A DNA stretch of 64,000 nt, taken from Fibrobacter sp. UBA4297. Its GTDB lineage: Bacteria > Fibrobacterota > Fibrobacteria > Fibrobacterales > Fibrobacteraceae. The notes below the pieces were generated by a model, which searched no databases, was not told where the DNA came from, and saw only the letters and a program-made list of their open reading frames with translations. Where the stretch lies: positions 6,901 through 70,900 of the forward strand of contig NZ_DGUZ01000022.1 in NCBI RefSeq assembly GCF_002394865.1, in the 5' to 3' direction. The translations under genes and the position numbers were made by a program. The stretch's first letter is position 1. Each line of letters opens with the position of its first letter. Positions 26,524 to 35,997 of this stretch are shown here, piece by piece.

Positions 26524-27492
26524 ATGAAGCTTCTTGACTATTTTTTTTCAGACAAACCATGGTATAGCTTTGGTTGCGATTTAATCGATTTTTTCAAAAG
26601 GCTCTACAAATATAACGCATCTCTCAAGACAGAACAAAATCAAAAAAAATTTGAATATACACTTTTGCGACAGTGTCATGTTATTGAAAAAGGTCTCTCA
26701 ATGAGAAATCCTCATAAATTCTTTGGCCTTATCAATGCAGAAGATGTAAGCAATAAATTATTACAATACAAAAAAAAATATGGCGACAACAGTTCTGATT
26801 TCATTACTTATCCAACAGATATTTTACGAGCATATCTTACATATGCAAGAGAAAATGGTTGGGACAGCAAAAAAATTACATGCAACCTTGAAAAACTAAA
26901 GTATCCCCTTCATAATTCTCATCTTTATGGAATAAAAAAATTATGCAAAAAAGATATTCCTAATCACAGTGCATTCTTTGAAACGTTTTTAAAGGCAAGA
27001 CATAGCATCCGATATTATAAAAAAGAAAAACCAGCACAAGAATTACTAAACAGAGCACTTCAAATGGCTCAACTAACGCCATCAGCCTGCAATAGACAAT
27101 GCTGGAAAGTCCATCAATTTGATCTAGAAAACTGCACCAAATTATTAAAATGGCAAGAAGGCGCACGAGGTTTTGAATCAGAACCTTCCGTTGCGTTTTT
27201 AATCACTGCAGATTTGCAAGCATTTTTATATTACGAACCATTCCAAGCATATATTGATGGGGGAATGTACGCAATGAGTTTGATTTACGCACTTCATTCA
27301 CTCGGTTTAGGTACAATTCCTCTTTCTTGTGGTTTTGACAGTTCTAAGCTAAAAAAACTTCGGCAAGATTTCAACATTCCAGAAAATGAAGTACCCATAG
27401 AAATTGTAGCAACGGGGCTTTTGCAAGATTCATTTAATGTAGCTGAATCAAGACGCAAACCAATTTCTGAGGTTGTCGTTTACCATGACTAA
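26524..27492 (+). CDS. Nitroreductase-like flavoprotein in polysaccharide cluster
   Basis: A 322-residue protein. The C-terminal ~190 residues are nitroreductase-like: RHSIRYYKKEKPAQELLNRALQMAQLTPSACNRQCWKVH (FMN-binding Arg/Ser and the SACNRQ block), GGMYAMSLIYALHSLGLGTIPLS, then EIVATGLL. The N-terminal 130 residues are helical and of unknown role. It overlaps by 8 bases the pyruvyltransferase gene that follows. Similar nitroreductase/pyruvyltransferase pairs are known in exopolysaccharide clusters, where the flavin enzyme may modify a glycan precursor; the substrate is unknown. The ATG at 26524 is used because the earlier start lies inside wzt. Confidence 0.8.
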   Translation: MKLLDYFFSDKPWYSFGCDLIDFFKRLYKYNASLKTEQNQKKFEYTLLRQCHVIEKGLSMRNPHKFFGLINAEDVSNKLLQYKKKYGDNSSDFITYPTDILRAYLTYARENGWDSKKITCNLEKLKYPLHNSHLYGIKKLCKKDIPNHSAFFETFLKARHSIRYYKKEKPAQELLNRALQMAQLTPSACNRQCWKVHQFDLENCTKLLKWQEGARGFESEPSVAFLITADLQAFLYYEPFQAYIDGGMYAMSLIYALHSLGLGTIPLSCGFDSSKLKKLRQDFNIPENEVPIEIVATGLLQDSFNVAESRRKPISEVVVYHD

Positions 27493-28711
27493 ACTACTAA
27501 TTGTAAATCAACCACTTAATAATAGAGGCGACGAAGCAGCACATAAAGCTCTTATAAGAACCCTATTAAGAGAAATTGCCAATGTCGAAATACGTGTTCT
27601 CTTTGTAGACTGTTATTCACCTGATGGAATGAGGCAATTCACAATAAAATCCCCCAAAGTAAAATACATTAACATAACAAGTTTTTGGTGGCATTCGCAA
27701 ATAGGTCCAGGAGCACTAAAAAACGGACTATATTTTCTTTGGAAATTTCATCCCACAACTCATGATATAAAAAAACAGTACAAATGGGCAGACTACGTAA
27801 TTTGTGCTCCTGGAGGAATATGCATGGGAGGGTTTCAAGATTGGAACCACTTATACTTCCTACAGTGGGCAAAATTTTGCCATAAACCACTCATTTATTT
27901 TGCACGATCTTTAGGTCCCTTTCCAACAGAAACAAGCGACAATATCCTTTTCAAAAAGAAAAGCATAGAAATGCTAAAGTATTTTTCCTTTCTGTCAATT
28001 AGAGATCAAAAATCAGAGCAAATACTGGATAATCTTAACTTAAAAATATCATACCATTCGACAACAGATACAGCATTCCTCGAAACACCAAATGTAGATT
28101 TACCATACGAACTAAAACTACTGATAAAAGGAAAAAAATATATCATCTTTGTTCCCAATTTACTTCTTTGGCATTACGCCTATAAAAATAAAGGCTCAAA
28201 AGAACAACTAATAGATTTTTACGCAAATATTATCAAAAACACTTTAGAAATTCATAGTAATTATTCTATTTTAATGCTTCCTCAAACATTTGACAACACA
28301 AACGAAGATGAAAACGATATCAATTTTTTCCGAGAAATAGCAAATAAAGTCAACGACCATCGAGTAATGATAACAGCAGACTGCTATAGTTCAGACATTC
28401 AGCAAACGCTAATCAAAGGTGCCTATTTTTTAATAGGAGCACGATACCATTCTATTGTATTTGCCATAAATCAGGGTATTCCCTTTATCGCACTAAATTA
28501 CGAACATAAAATGGAAGGTCTGCTAAACAAGCTCAACATAAATAATTGTGGGATATCTTTAAAAAATATCTTTAAAAACGCAGATTCCATATTAGATGAA
28601 TTTAAAACGAAAATCAGTAATATCAACAAATTACACTACATCAATTATGCTTTAGCAAAAGATATTTCTATTTCTAACTTTAGGACAATGCAAAAAAAAT
28701 TCAATCTTTAA
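27485..28711 (+). CDS. Polysaccharide pyruvyl transferase family protein
   Basis: A 408-residue enzyme of the CsaB/WcaK family that attaches pyruvate (as a ketal, from PEP) or acts as a related glycosyltransferase-fold enzyme. Seen: LLIVNQPLNNRGDEAAHKALIR (the N-terminal NxGDE block), DYVICAPGGICMGGF, SIRDQKSEQIL, and the C-terminal GARYHSIVFAINQGIPFIALNYEHK, the family's H/R/E substrate block. The start overlaps the end of the nitroreductase gene (ATGACTAA). AT-rich, like the rest of this part of the cluster. Confidence 0.85.
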   Translation: MTKLLIVNQPLNNRGDEAAHKALIRTLLREIANVEIRVLFVDCYSPDGMRQFTIKSPKVKYINITSFWWHSQIGPGALKNGLYFLWKFHPTTHDIKKQYKWADYVICAPGGICMGGFQDWNHLYFLQWAKFCHKPLIYFARSLGPFPTETSDNILFKKKSIEMLKYFSFLSIRDQKSEQILDNLNLKISYHSTTDTAFLETPNVDLPYELKLLIKGKKYIIFVPNLLLWHYAYKNKGSKEQLIDFYANIIKNTLEIHSNYSILMLPQTFDNTNEDENDINFFREIANKVNDHRVMITADCYSSDIQQTLIKGAYFLIGARYHSIVFAINQGIPFIALNYEHKMEGLLNKLNINNCGISLKNIFKNADSILDEFKTKISNINKLHYINYALAKDISISNFRTMQKKFNL

Positions 28712-28722
28712 GAACTATTAAA

Positions 28723-29643
28723 ATGCCCACTGTATCAGTCATAGTCCCCAATTACAACCACGCAGCTTATCTAAGGCAACGTCTTGATTCCATATTTAAT
28801 CAGACCTACCAAGATTTTGAAGTCATCATCCTTGACGATTGCAGCACAGACAACAGCAAAGAAATCATAGAAGAATATCGCATTCGCCCACAAGTAAGTC
28901 ATATCGTATACAACGAGACAAACAGCGGTTCCCCCTTTAAACAATGGGCAAAAGGATTTGATTTAGCAAGAGGAGAATACATCTGGATAGCAGAAAGCGA
29001 TGATTGGGCGGAATTAAACTTCCTAGAAACCCTAATAAAAAAAATAAAAACCGATTCATCCATCGCATTGGCATATTGCAATTCTATTTGGTATTTCGAT
29101 AAAGATTACAAATCCTACCCTACTTTTAAGAAAGAAACCACACTAAACGGCCTCCAATTCATAAAAGAGCAAATGTATTGGAATAATTCAATACACAATG
29201 CAAGTTCCGTTTTATTTAGAAAAGATCGAATTAGTAAAGTCGACCAGTCTTATACAGAATTCAAAGGGTCTGGAGACTATTTTTTTTGGATTCAAATTTG
29301 CGAAACAGGAAATGTTTTTTTCACTCCAAATTCACTCAACTATTGGAGACAACACACAAAAAACACTACAATTCAAAACGTAGAATCAGGTAATAACTAT
29401 GTAGAAAACTACAGAATTTTCCGCTATATGAGAAAAAGAGGGTACATTTCATTTTACAAAAAACTTGTACTTGCAAATGTTTATTTAGATTTAATAAAAA
29501 AAGCTTATAAAACAAGACATAACGGACAAATAGACAAAGCTTATAAGCTATGGAAATCAGAGGTAAAATCTATTTTTTTATCAAAAATACTCATAAAAAT
29601 AGGAAAAATCATTTGGGATTTATTTCAACGAGAAAAGCAATGA
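28723..29643 (+). CDS. Glycosyltransferase family 2
   Basis: A 306-residue cytoplasmic GT-A enzyme. VSVIVPNYNHAAYLRQRLDSI at the start, VIILDDCSTDNS (about 34), and the metal-binding AESDDWAE (about 90) are the GT2 signatures. A C-terminal helical tail could attach it to the membrane. The stop (TGA) overlaps the ATG of the following gene (ATGA). Donor and acceptor sugars cannot be deduced. Confidence 0.88.
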   Translation: MPTVSVIVPNYNHAAYLRQRLDSIFNQTYQDFEVIILDDCSTDNSKEIIEEYRIRPQVSHIVYNETNSGSPFKQWAKGFDLARGEYIWIAESDDWAELNFLETLIKKIKTDSSIALAYCNSIWYFDKDYKSYPTFKKETTLNGLQFIKEQMYWNNSIHNASSVLFRKDRISKVDQSYTEFKGSGDYFFWIQICETGNVFFTPNSLNYWRQHTKNTTIQNVESGNNYVENYRIFRYMRKRGYISFYKKLVLANVYLDLIKKAYKTRHNGQIDKAYKLWKSEVKSIFLSKILIKIGKIIWDLFQREKQ

Positions 29644-30611
29644 GCACAAATTTTTGGAAATCAAATTTTTGGTTGAAGGCACAGGCAAAACAACCATTCA
29701 AGCTCCTTCGAACCATTTATTGGTGGTATATTAAAAAAAAAGTTTCCATTCAAACTTTTTTTTTCACAAAAAAAATTGAAAAAAAATTTCAACACCACAA
29801 ACTAGAATCCAAGTCCTACCCCTTTGGAGAACTTTACATATCATTAACGTCCTTTCCTGCACGACTTCAAGCAACATATTTTGCAATTTGCTCTCTTTTT
29901 GCCCAAGACACTCCAGCAAACAAAATTATCTTGACTTTGGCAAAAGATGAATTTCCCAATGGCGAAAAAGATATCCCTCAAAAAATTTTAGATTTTCAAA
30001 AAAAAGGTCTTGAAATTTTATGGTGTGATGAGAATCTTAAACCACATAACAAATACTTCTACGCAATGAAGAAGTATCCTAAAGCAATCATAATTACAGC
30101 AGATGATGACATTCTATATCCATCAAATACTGTTTCAAAGCTTATCGCTACATACAAAAAACATCCTCATGCAATCTGCGCATTAGGAGTAAGGCAAATC
30201 ACAGTGGAAAATGAGCAACCGAAAGCATTTTGTAAATGGAACGCTAATTTATGTTATGAGCCTTATCGAATATCCAAAGAACTTCTAGGGCAAGAACGAA
30301 TGGATTTTCTTGCAGAAGGAGGTTCTTCTGTTTTATATCCACCATCAATAATGCCGCAAGAGACCTTCAACATCGAGAAAATCAAACAACTAGCACCTTA
30401 TGCCGATGACATTTGGCTAAAATGCATGCAACTTCTTGCAAACATTCCTGTTGTATGCTACAACAACAATCAAAAAGTCTTCATAATTTCATTCTCCCAA
30501 AATGTTGGATTATACAAAATCAATATGGAGAATAATCAAAATGACGCTCAATTTCTTGCAATATTAGAAGCATATAAAGAACACCACCTACTAGAAAAGA
30601 TTTCAAAATGA
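29640..30611 (+). CDS. Putative glycosyltransferase with a DDDILYP motif (first of a tandem pair)
   Basis: A 323-residue protein. The central region LYISLTSFPARLQATYFAICSLFAQDTPANKIILTL is followed by the acidic metal-binding motif ITADDDILYPSNT (about 148), which suggests a GT-A fold. The C-terminal block has an AEGGSSVLYPPSIMPQETFNIEKI segment. The next gene is a clear paralogue. Family assignment is uncertain, but position and motif make a glycosyltransferase role likely. The ATG at 29640 overlaps the previous stop; a start at 29550 would lie inside the upstream gene. Confidence 0.75.
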   Translation: MSTNFWKSNFWLKAQAKQPFKLLRTIYWWYIKKKVSIQTFFFTKKIEKKFQHHKLESKSYPFGELYISLTSFPARLQATYFAICSLFAQDTPANKIILTLAKDEFPNGEKDIPQKILDFQKKGLEILWCDENLKPHNKYFYAMKKYPKAIIITADDDILYPSNTVSKLIATYKKHPHAICALGVRQITVENEQPKAFCKWNANLCYEPYRISKELLGQERMDFLAEGGSSVLYPPSIMPQETFNIEKIKQLAPYADDIWLKCMQLLANIPVVCYNNNQKVFIISFSQNVGLYKINMENNQNDAQFLAILEAYKEHHLLEKISK

Positions 30612-31570
30612 TTAAACAAGAATTTTGGCAATCGTCTTTTTGGAAAAAATGCAGAAGTTTTTTTCTTATATCCATATTTGCCAATTTGTATCGAAAAAGT
30701 CTAGAATGGAAGAACATACTCTTATCTAAAATTCTTTGCCCATATTATGCATTTCTCGCAAAGGGCAAAAAGCTTCCAGAAGAAAAAGAACCCTTTACAC
30801 CAATATATGTATCATTAACATCTTATCCTGCAAGAATAAATGATACATACTACGTAATATGTTCATTACTAGCACAAAAAGTTTCCGTCAATAAAATCAT
30901 ACTAACTTTATCATTAGAAGAATTTCCTAATCAAGAAAAGGCTCTTCCACAAAAGCTTCTAGACTTAAAAAAATGTGGCCTTGAAATTCTTTGGGCCGAC
31001 AAAAATTTAAAACCGCACAACAAGTATTTCTATGCAATGCAAAAATATTCAAAAGCGGCAATAATTACTATCGATGATGACATTTTATACCCAAGAAAAA
31101 CCACTAAAAAATTAATTGAGAGCTATAGAAAATTTCCAAAAGCAATTTCTGGATTATGCACGTGCAAACTCATCGTAAAAAACAACAAAATCCTTCCCTA
31201 TAGTCAAAGCATTCCTTGTTATGACACCACAATCCTTTTTCCTAGGCACGATTTGTCTGTGGAAGGCTTTGCAGGAGCTCTATACCCTCCCGCTATATTA
31301 CCAAAAGAAACTTTTAACATCGAAGCGATTCAAAAGTGTTCGCCCATTGCAGACGATATTTGGTTGAAATATATGGAACTTTTGAGCGACATTCCTGTTG
31401 TATGTGCAGCAAAATATAGAGATCCTGTAGTCATATCTAAAGTTCAAGAAAACGCTCTTTACAAAATCAACAAAAATCAAGATCAAAACGACATTCAGCA
31501 GCAAAAAATAACTGATTATTTTTCATATATTGACTTCAATAAGAAAGTTTTAAAAACAATTCAATTATAA
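30608..31570 (+). CDS. Putative glycosyltransferase with a DDDILYP motif (second of a tandem pair)
   Basis: A 320-residue paralogue of the preceding gene: IYVSLTSYPARINDTYYVICSLLAQKVSVNKIILTLS, then LKPHNKYFYAMQKYSKAAIITIDDDILYP, then YPPAILPKETFNIEAIQKC. The order and spacing of blocks are the same, and the LKPHNKYFYAM block is identical in both proteins. Translation is coupled to the previous gene (ATGA overlap). The pair arose by tandem duplication, then diverged, presumably to add different sugars. Confidence 0.75.
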   Translation: MIKQEFWQSSFWKKCRSFFLISIFANLYRKSLEWKNILLSKILCPYYAFLAKGKKLPEEKEPFTPIYVSLTSYPARINDTYYVICSLLAQKVSVNKIILTLSLEEFPNQEKALPQKLLDLKKCGLEILWADKNLKPHNKYFYAMQKYSKAAIITIDDDILYPRKTTKKLIESYRKFPKAISGLCTCKLIVKNNKILPYSQSIPCYDTTILFPRHDLSVEGFAGALYPPAILPKETFNIEAIQKCSPIADDIWLKYMELLSDIPVVCAAKYRDPVVISKVQENALYKINKNQDQNDIQQQKITDYFSYIDFNKKVLKTIQL

Positions 31571-32445
31571 TGCCACTCATCACCATTTTTACACCCACCT
31601 ACAATCGCAAAGATTTGATAGAAAGACTCTATCAATCTCTGTTGGCGCAAACTGAAAAAAATTTTGAGTGGTTGGTGATTGACGACGGCAGCACAGATGA
31701 CACCGAAAAATATTTCACCGAGATTTTATCAATACCACAACCATTCTCTATCCACTATAAAAAAGAACCTAATGGAGGCAAACATAGAGCAATCAACAAA
31801 GGAGTCCAAAATGCTTCAGGTGAATTATTTTTCATAGTAGACTCCGACGACTATCTAACAGAAAAAGCCATTGAAAAAATCAATCAATGGACAACGACAC
31901 TAGACAAATCGCACAAGTGGGCAGGCATTGCAGGACTGAGAGGCTATTCCAATAATAAAGTCGTAGGTCAACACAATTCAACTCTTTATATAGACGCCAA
32001 AAATAGCGAGCGTCGCAAATACAATCTATTAGGCGACAAAGCCGAAATTTATTTTACAGATGTCCTAAAGCAGCACCCATTCCCAGAAATTTCTGGTGAA
32101 AATTTCATTTCTGAAGAAATCGTTTGGAACACTATAGCTCGCGATGACTACTATTTAAGATGGTTTAACGAAATCATCTATATCTGTAATTACCTTGAAG
32201 GCGGACTCACCAGAGACAACGCCAAGGACAAAAAAAATCCTCAAGGAAGGTTGCTTTGGGCAAAGGGACAACTAGAAACTTTCCCAAATTCATGGCGAGA
32301 ACGACTCCTAGCCATAGGAATATATCGTCATGCAGTCAACAATACTGAATCTATTAGTGAAACAGCAACAAAACTAGGAACATCAAAGATATCCGTTCTT
32401 ATAGCCACACTACTTTTATCTTTATACAATTTTTTTTCTAAGTGA
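31570..32445 (+). CDS. Glycosyltransferase family 2
   Basis: A 291-residue GT2 enzyme. Signatures: ITIFTPTYNRKDLIERLYQSL, WLVIDDGSTDDTE (about 35) and the metal site FIVDSDDYLTE (about 92). A C-terminal hydrophobic patch (ISVLIATLLLSLYNF) may tether it to the membrane. The start shares the A of the previous stop codon (TAATG). It resembles transferases of capsule and O-antigen clusters in many Gram-negative bacteria. Confidence 0.88.
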   Translation: MPLITIFTPTYNRKDLIERLYQSLLAQTEKNFEWLVIDDGSTDDTEKYFTEILSIPQPFSIHYKKEPNGGKHRAINKGVQNASGELFFIVDSDDYLTEKAIEKINQWTTTLDKSHKWAGIAGLRGYSNNKVVGQHNSTLYIDAKNSERRKYNLLGDKAEIYFTDVLKQHPFPEISGENFISEEIVWNTIARDDYYLRWFNEIIYICNYLEGGLTRDNAKDKKNPQGRLLWAKGQLETFPNSWRERLLAIGIYRHAVNNTESISETATKLGTSKISVLIATLLLSLYNFFSK

Positions 32446-32454
32446 AATACTTCA

Positions 32455-33168
32455 ATGATCCCTAAAGTCATACATTACTGTTGGTTCGGCCATAACAAGT
32501 TGCCCCCTCTTGCAAAAAAATGCATTGCATCATGGCGCAAGTTTCTGCCCGATTATGAGATAAAGGAATGGAACGAAGATAACTTTGACGTAAACAGCAT
32601 CCCCTATACAGCGCAAGCCTATAAACATAAGAAATACGCATTCGTCAGCGATTACGCACGTTTCAAAATTCTTTATGAATACGGCGGAATTTATTTTGAC
32701 ACAGACGTTGAGGTTATCAAATCTCTAGATGATATTCTCGCAAAAGGATCATTTTTCGGTTTTGAAAACGAAAGCTTTTTCGCATGTAATCCAGGCCTCG
32801 GATTTGCCTGCGAACCAAAATTTCATTTATTAAAAGAAATGCTAGACTTATACGCCAACATGCAGTTCGAAACGGCATCTGGCGAGCTCAATAAAAAAAC
32901 GATTGTTGGATATTTTTCTGAAATGCTGATTTTAAAAGGCTTACAACCAACACCCTGCATTATCGAATTCGGAGGAGCGAACTTCTATCCCGCCGAATAT
33001 TTCTGCCCCAAACCTTCAGAATTTGGAAAAATTCAAATTACAGAAAATACACATACAATCCACCACTACGCGGCATCATGGATTGGCACTAAACAACGTT
33101 TTGCAAATTTTATGATTCGAATTTTCGGAAAAAAACTGGTAATGAAATTATACAACCTGATAAAGTGA
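32455..33168 (+). CDS. Glycosyltransferase family 32 (OCH1-like, capsule type)
   Basis: A 237-residue enzyme beginning IPKVIHYCWFGHNKLPPLAKKCIASWRKFLPDYEIKEWNEDNFD, the typical opening of bacterial GT32 proteins. The DxD motif is in EYGGIYFDTDVEVIKSLD (about 84), preceded by the YARFKILYEYGG segment. Members transfer mannose, galactose or related sugars. It ends by converging on the minus-strand glycosyltransferase, overlapping by about 20 bases. Confidence 0.88.
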   Translation: MIPKVIHYCWFGHNKLPPLAKKCIASWRKFLPDYEIKEWNEDNFDVNSIPYTAQAYKHKKYAFVSDYARFKILYEYGGIYFDTDVEVIKSLDDILAKGSFFGFENESFFACNPGLGFACEPKFHLLKEMLDLYANMQFETASGELNKKTIVGYFSEMLILKGLQPTPCIIEFGGANFYPAEYFCPKPSEFGKIQITENTHTIHHYAASWIGTKQRFANFMIRIFGKKLVMKLYNLIK

Positions 33169-34248
33169 TTCCAGCATTCCATAGCATTTTCTAATATCAA
33201 ATCGTTCGCTTTTTATCTGCGGATTTTTGCGGTCAACAACCACATTCGGAGAGCTTAACATTTCGCACCAAGACCTTGCATCATCAATTGGCAATGGGAA
33301 TACATAGTCCGTTATTGCAGTTTCCTTTGGCACAGCAGAACTCACTACGCAAGGCAATCCATTATATTGAGCCTCCACCAGCGTCATCGGGAAGGCTTCA
33401 CGCGTTGACGGCAGCAGCAGCACATCCATCGAACTATAGAATCCAACCACATCTTTTTGCAGTCCTGCAAAAACAACTTTATCTTCAAGACTTTTTTGTT
33501 TTACTAAGTCCTGGATTTCAACTTGAAGCGGACCATTCCCAACCAATAGTAATTTGCAATTACTATGGTTCTGCGAATATTCCGAAAACAGTTCAATAAT
33601 AAACTTGTGATTTTTTTCAGGAAAAAATCTCCCCACATGCCCAATTACAAAATCATAATCGGCAATTCCATATTTCGCACGGATTTCTCGCCGGGCAGAT
33701 TCGCTGAATTTAAATCGTTCAGGATCGATAGCATTGGGTAAAATCATCACCTTGCCATTCTGTACAGCTCTTTTACCCCAGCCGTTAATTGCAGCAGATT
33801 CGCCGCAAGCGAGCCAATGAGTCGCAAAAAATTTGCAAGGGATACGCATTATAGAGCAAATGAGATTCCGGGGCAGGGTCCGAAATGACGTATCTATGGT
33901 GTAAGCCTGGTGGTGATGAGCAATACGTTTCTTGACGCCAGCAAGCATTGCCAAGAAGCACACATAGCTGTTCATAAACCAATCCAAGTGGCAGTGGACC
34001 ACATCGTAATTACCATTACGAAAAATCTTAAACATCGTCCATAAATGTTTCATCGGATGATGGACCTTGTCTGGTATTTGGATGCAATTTATTCCAGATT
34101 CGCGGAACCGTTCCAAAATTTGCGAGTTCGGCTCATATTGATACAGCAAATCAAAATGGATATCGTGCATACGAGAACAATAGTTCAAGACCACCTGTTC
34201 CGAACCGCCGCCCACAATTCCATGAAGCACCTGACAAACGCGAATCAT
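33148..34248 (-). CDS. Glycosyltransferase family 4 (GT-B)
   Basis: A 366-residue GT-B enzyme. N-terminal IRVCQVLHGIVGGGSEQVVLNYCSRM, the acceptor-side HLDWFMNSYVCFLAMLAGVKKRIAHHHQ, then the C-terminal nucleotide-sugar domain with GHVGRFFPEKNHKFIIELF (about 202) and the EX7E block REAFPMTLVEAQYNG (about 287). The ATG at 34248 leaves room for a divergent promoter; a start at 34272 would almost abut the opposing gene. It is the only minus-strand gene of the glycan cluster proper. Confidence 0.85.
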   Translation of the reverse strand: MIRVCQVLHGIVGGGSEQVVLNYCSRMHDIHFDLLYQYEPNSQILERFRESGINCIQIPDKVHHPMKHLWTMFKIFRNGNYDVVHCHLDWFMNSYVCFLAMLAGVKKRIAHHHQAYTIDTSFRTLPRNLICSIMRIPCKFFATHWLACGESAAINGWGKRAVQNGKVMILPNAIDPERFKFSESARREIRAKYGIADYDFVIGHVGRFFPEKNHKFIIELFSEYSQNHSNCKLLLVGNGPLQVEIQDLVKQKSLEDKVVFAGLQKDVVGFYSSMDVLLLPSTREAFPMTLVEAQYNGLPCVVSSAVPKETAITDYVFPLPIDDARSWCEMLSSPNVVVDRKNPQIKSERFDIRKCYGMLESLYQVV

Positions 34249-34272
34249 ATCAAAAAAATATATATTTTTCAC

Positions 34273-35997
34273 ATGCCTTTTAAACGCGCACTCACATTCT
34301 CTTTAGTTATTAATCTTTTCTTTTTAGCTTTATGCCTGATTTTCGGCGACCTTAAGTTTGGCGCCGTCGATGACTACTTTATGGCAGCTCGTCTCACAGG
34401 CTCGCTCGGCACAGATTACAATCCACACTTGATTTTCGTCAACGCTATTTACGGATACGCCCTTTTGCCTCTTTACCACCTATTCCCCGCAATTGGCTGG
34501 TATTACATAGGCGAAATGTTCTCGGTTTTTCTCTCCTTCACTGTCATTGGGTACGTATTATTACAGCGATGCGGAGAACGTTGGGGAGCAATTCTAGCGG
34601 CTCTATTTACGGCCCTTTTCGCAAGCGACTTTTATTTGGTGGTTCAATTTACACAATGCGCATCGATTTTGAGTGCAGCAGGAATGTTGTTATTTGCATA
34701 CGGCATTATTTCACTAGATTGCCACGCCCCTAATGGGGCTCACAATGACGTTTGGAGCATTCTTCGAACTATAGCTCCGTTTATTTTAGGCATATTCCTA
34801 ATGCTTTGGGGTTCCGTAATGCGCTGGCAAGCATTCTTGATGGGTTTGCCTTTCTTTTGTCTTGGGCTGTTATTTATTCTACGCGAATGTTGGTCAGCCA
34901 AGAGGCTCGTCATTGCTGGGCTTGCAATTCTTTTTGCAGGCGCATTCGGCATGCACGCATTCGATCAAAATATATATAAGGCTCCCGAATACGAAGCATT
35001 CAATAAATTTCAAGGACCTCGCATAGTTTTAGGCGACAATAGCAATTACAACCAAAACGCAGTATTAGAAGATGTCGAAGAACTTGGATTATCCAGCAAA
35101 GATTACCTCATGCTCACAAAATGGGTTCATTACGACACCGAAATTTTTTCAGCAGATAGCCTTAAGCGCTACACAGACATAATCCCGCCTTATCGAGATG
35201 AAAATCCGATTCAAGACATTCCACGCAATTTACTCAATGCTCTCAGCAAATCTCTACACTCACCACTTTTCTGGACATGGTTCATTTTTTGCCTAATCAT
35301 TTATTTTACGAACTCAAAAAAAAATCTGTATGCATGGACATCCCTAATTCTGATACTTGCTTTAATGGCACACTTACTCGCTATTGGACGTCTTGTTTAC
35401 CGAGTCGAAAGCGGCTTTTGGCTTTACGCTGCTGTTCTAGCAATTCCTTTATTTAACAAAATCACAATTTCAATTTCACAAAAACTCGCTTTTACAATTC
35501 TTGGCATAATCGCAACAGCAAATACCATTTCATACGCTAGTTCAGGAACCATGGTCCGCAATCCAGTCAATGGGCAAATGAGAACTATCGTCGTTCAAGA
35601 CTCTACAGATTACGCACAAGTATTCAATTACATAGACAGCAAACCCGACAAGATGTTCTTACTATCCATGAACGCATTCATGCGATTCAGCCACCATCGC
35701 AATCCACCCTATTTAGCGACACCACCAGGGGTTTTCAAGCGTACAGTATCATTCGGATATTGGACACCCTATTTACCCGAAGTAACCGAAGCCCTCAATG
35801 AATTTGACATCACCAATCCCATAAAAGACGTCATCAAAGACAATGTTATCGTTCTAAACGAGCCTGGTCTTGCAGGATTTTTGCAGCGCCACTATTATGA
35901 CAGCGTAGCCGTTGATACACTCAAGTCTATTGGTGATATGACATTCTTTAAATACAGACTTGTCAATTCAAGCGTTCAACAAGCGGAGGGTAAATAA
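34273..35997 (+). CDS. Polytopic membrane protein, probable glycosyltransferase or polysaccharide-modifying enzyme
   Basis: A 574-residue protein with about ten or eleven hydrophobic segments and a C-terminal soluble region of about 140 residues. The N-terminal first loop has LKFGAVDDYFMAARLTG, an acidic motif in the place where GT-C enzymes carry their catalytic DD/DE, and thereby resembles GtrC/PMT-like transferases that use polyprenyl-phosphate sugars. The partner could be the GtrB-like enzyme at 21893. No family is firmly recognised. The ATG at 34273 was chosen because upstream in-frame starts lie inside the opposite gene. It overlaps the next gene by TAATG. Confidence 0.65.
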   Translation: MPFKRALTFSLVINLFFLALCLIFGDLKFGAVDDYFMAARLTGSLGTDYNPHLIFVNAIYGYALLPLYHLFPAIGWYYIGEMFSVFLSFTVIGYVLLQRCGERWGAILAALFTALFASDFYLVVQFTQCASILSAAGMLLFAYGIISLDCHAPNGAHNDVWSILRTIAPFILGIFLMLWGSVMRWQAFLMGLPFFCLGLLFILRECWSAKRLVIAGLAILFAGAFGMHAFDQNIYKAPEYEAFNKFQGPRIVLGDNSNYNQNAVLEDVEELGLSSKDYLMLTKWVHYDTEIFSADSLKRYTDIIPPYRDENPIQDIPRNLLNALSKSLHSPLFWTWFIFCLIIYFTNSKKNLYAWTSLILILALMAHLLAIGRLVYRVESGFWLYAAVLAIPLFNKITISISQKLAFTILGIIATANTISYASSGTMVRNPVNGQMRTIVVQDSTDYAQVFNYIDSKPDKMFLLSMNAFMRFSHHRNPPYLATPPGVFKRTVSFGYWTPYLPEVTEALNEFDITNPIKDVIKDNVIVLNEPGLAGFLQRHYYDSVAVDTLKSIGDMTFFKYRLVNSSVQQAEGK

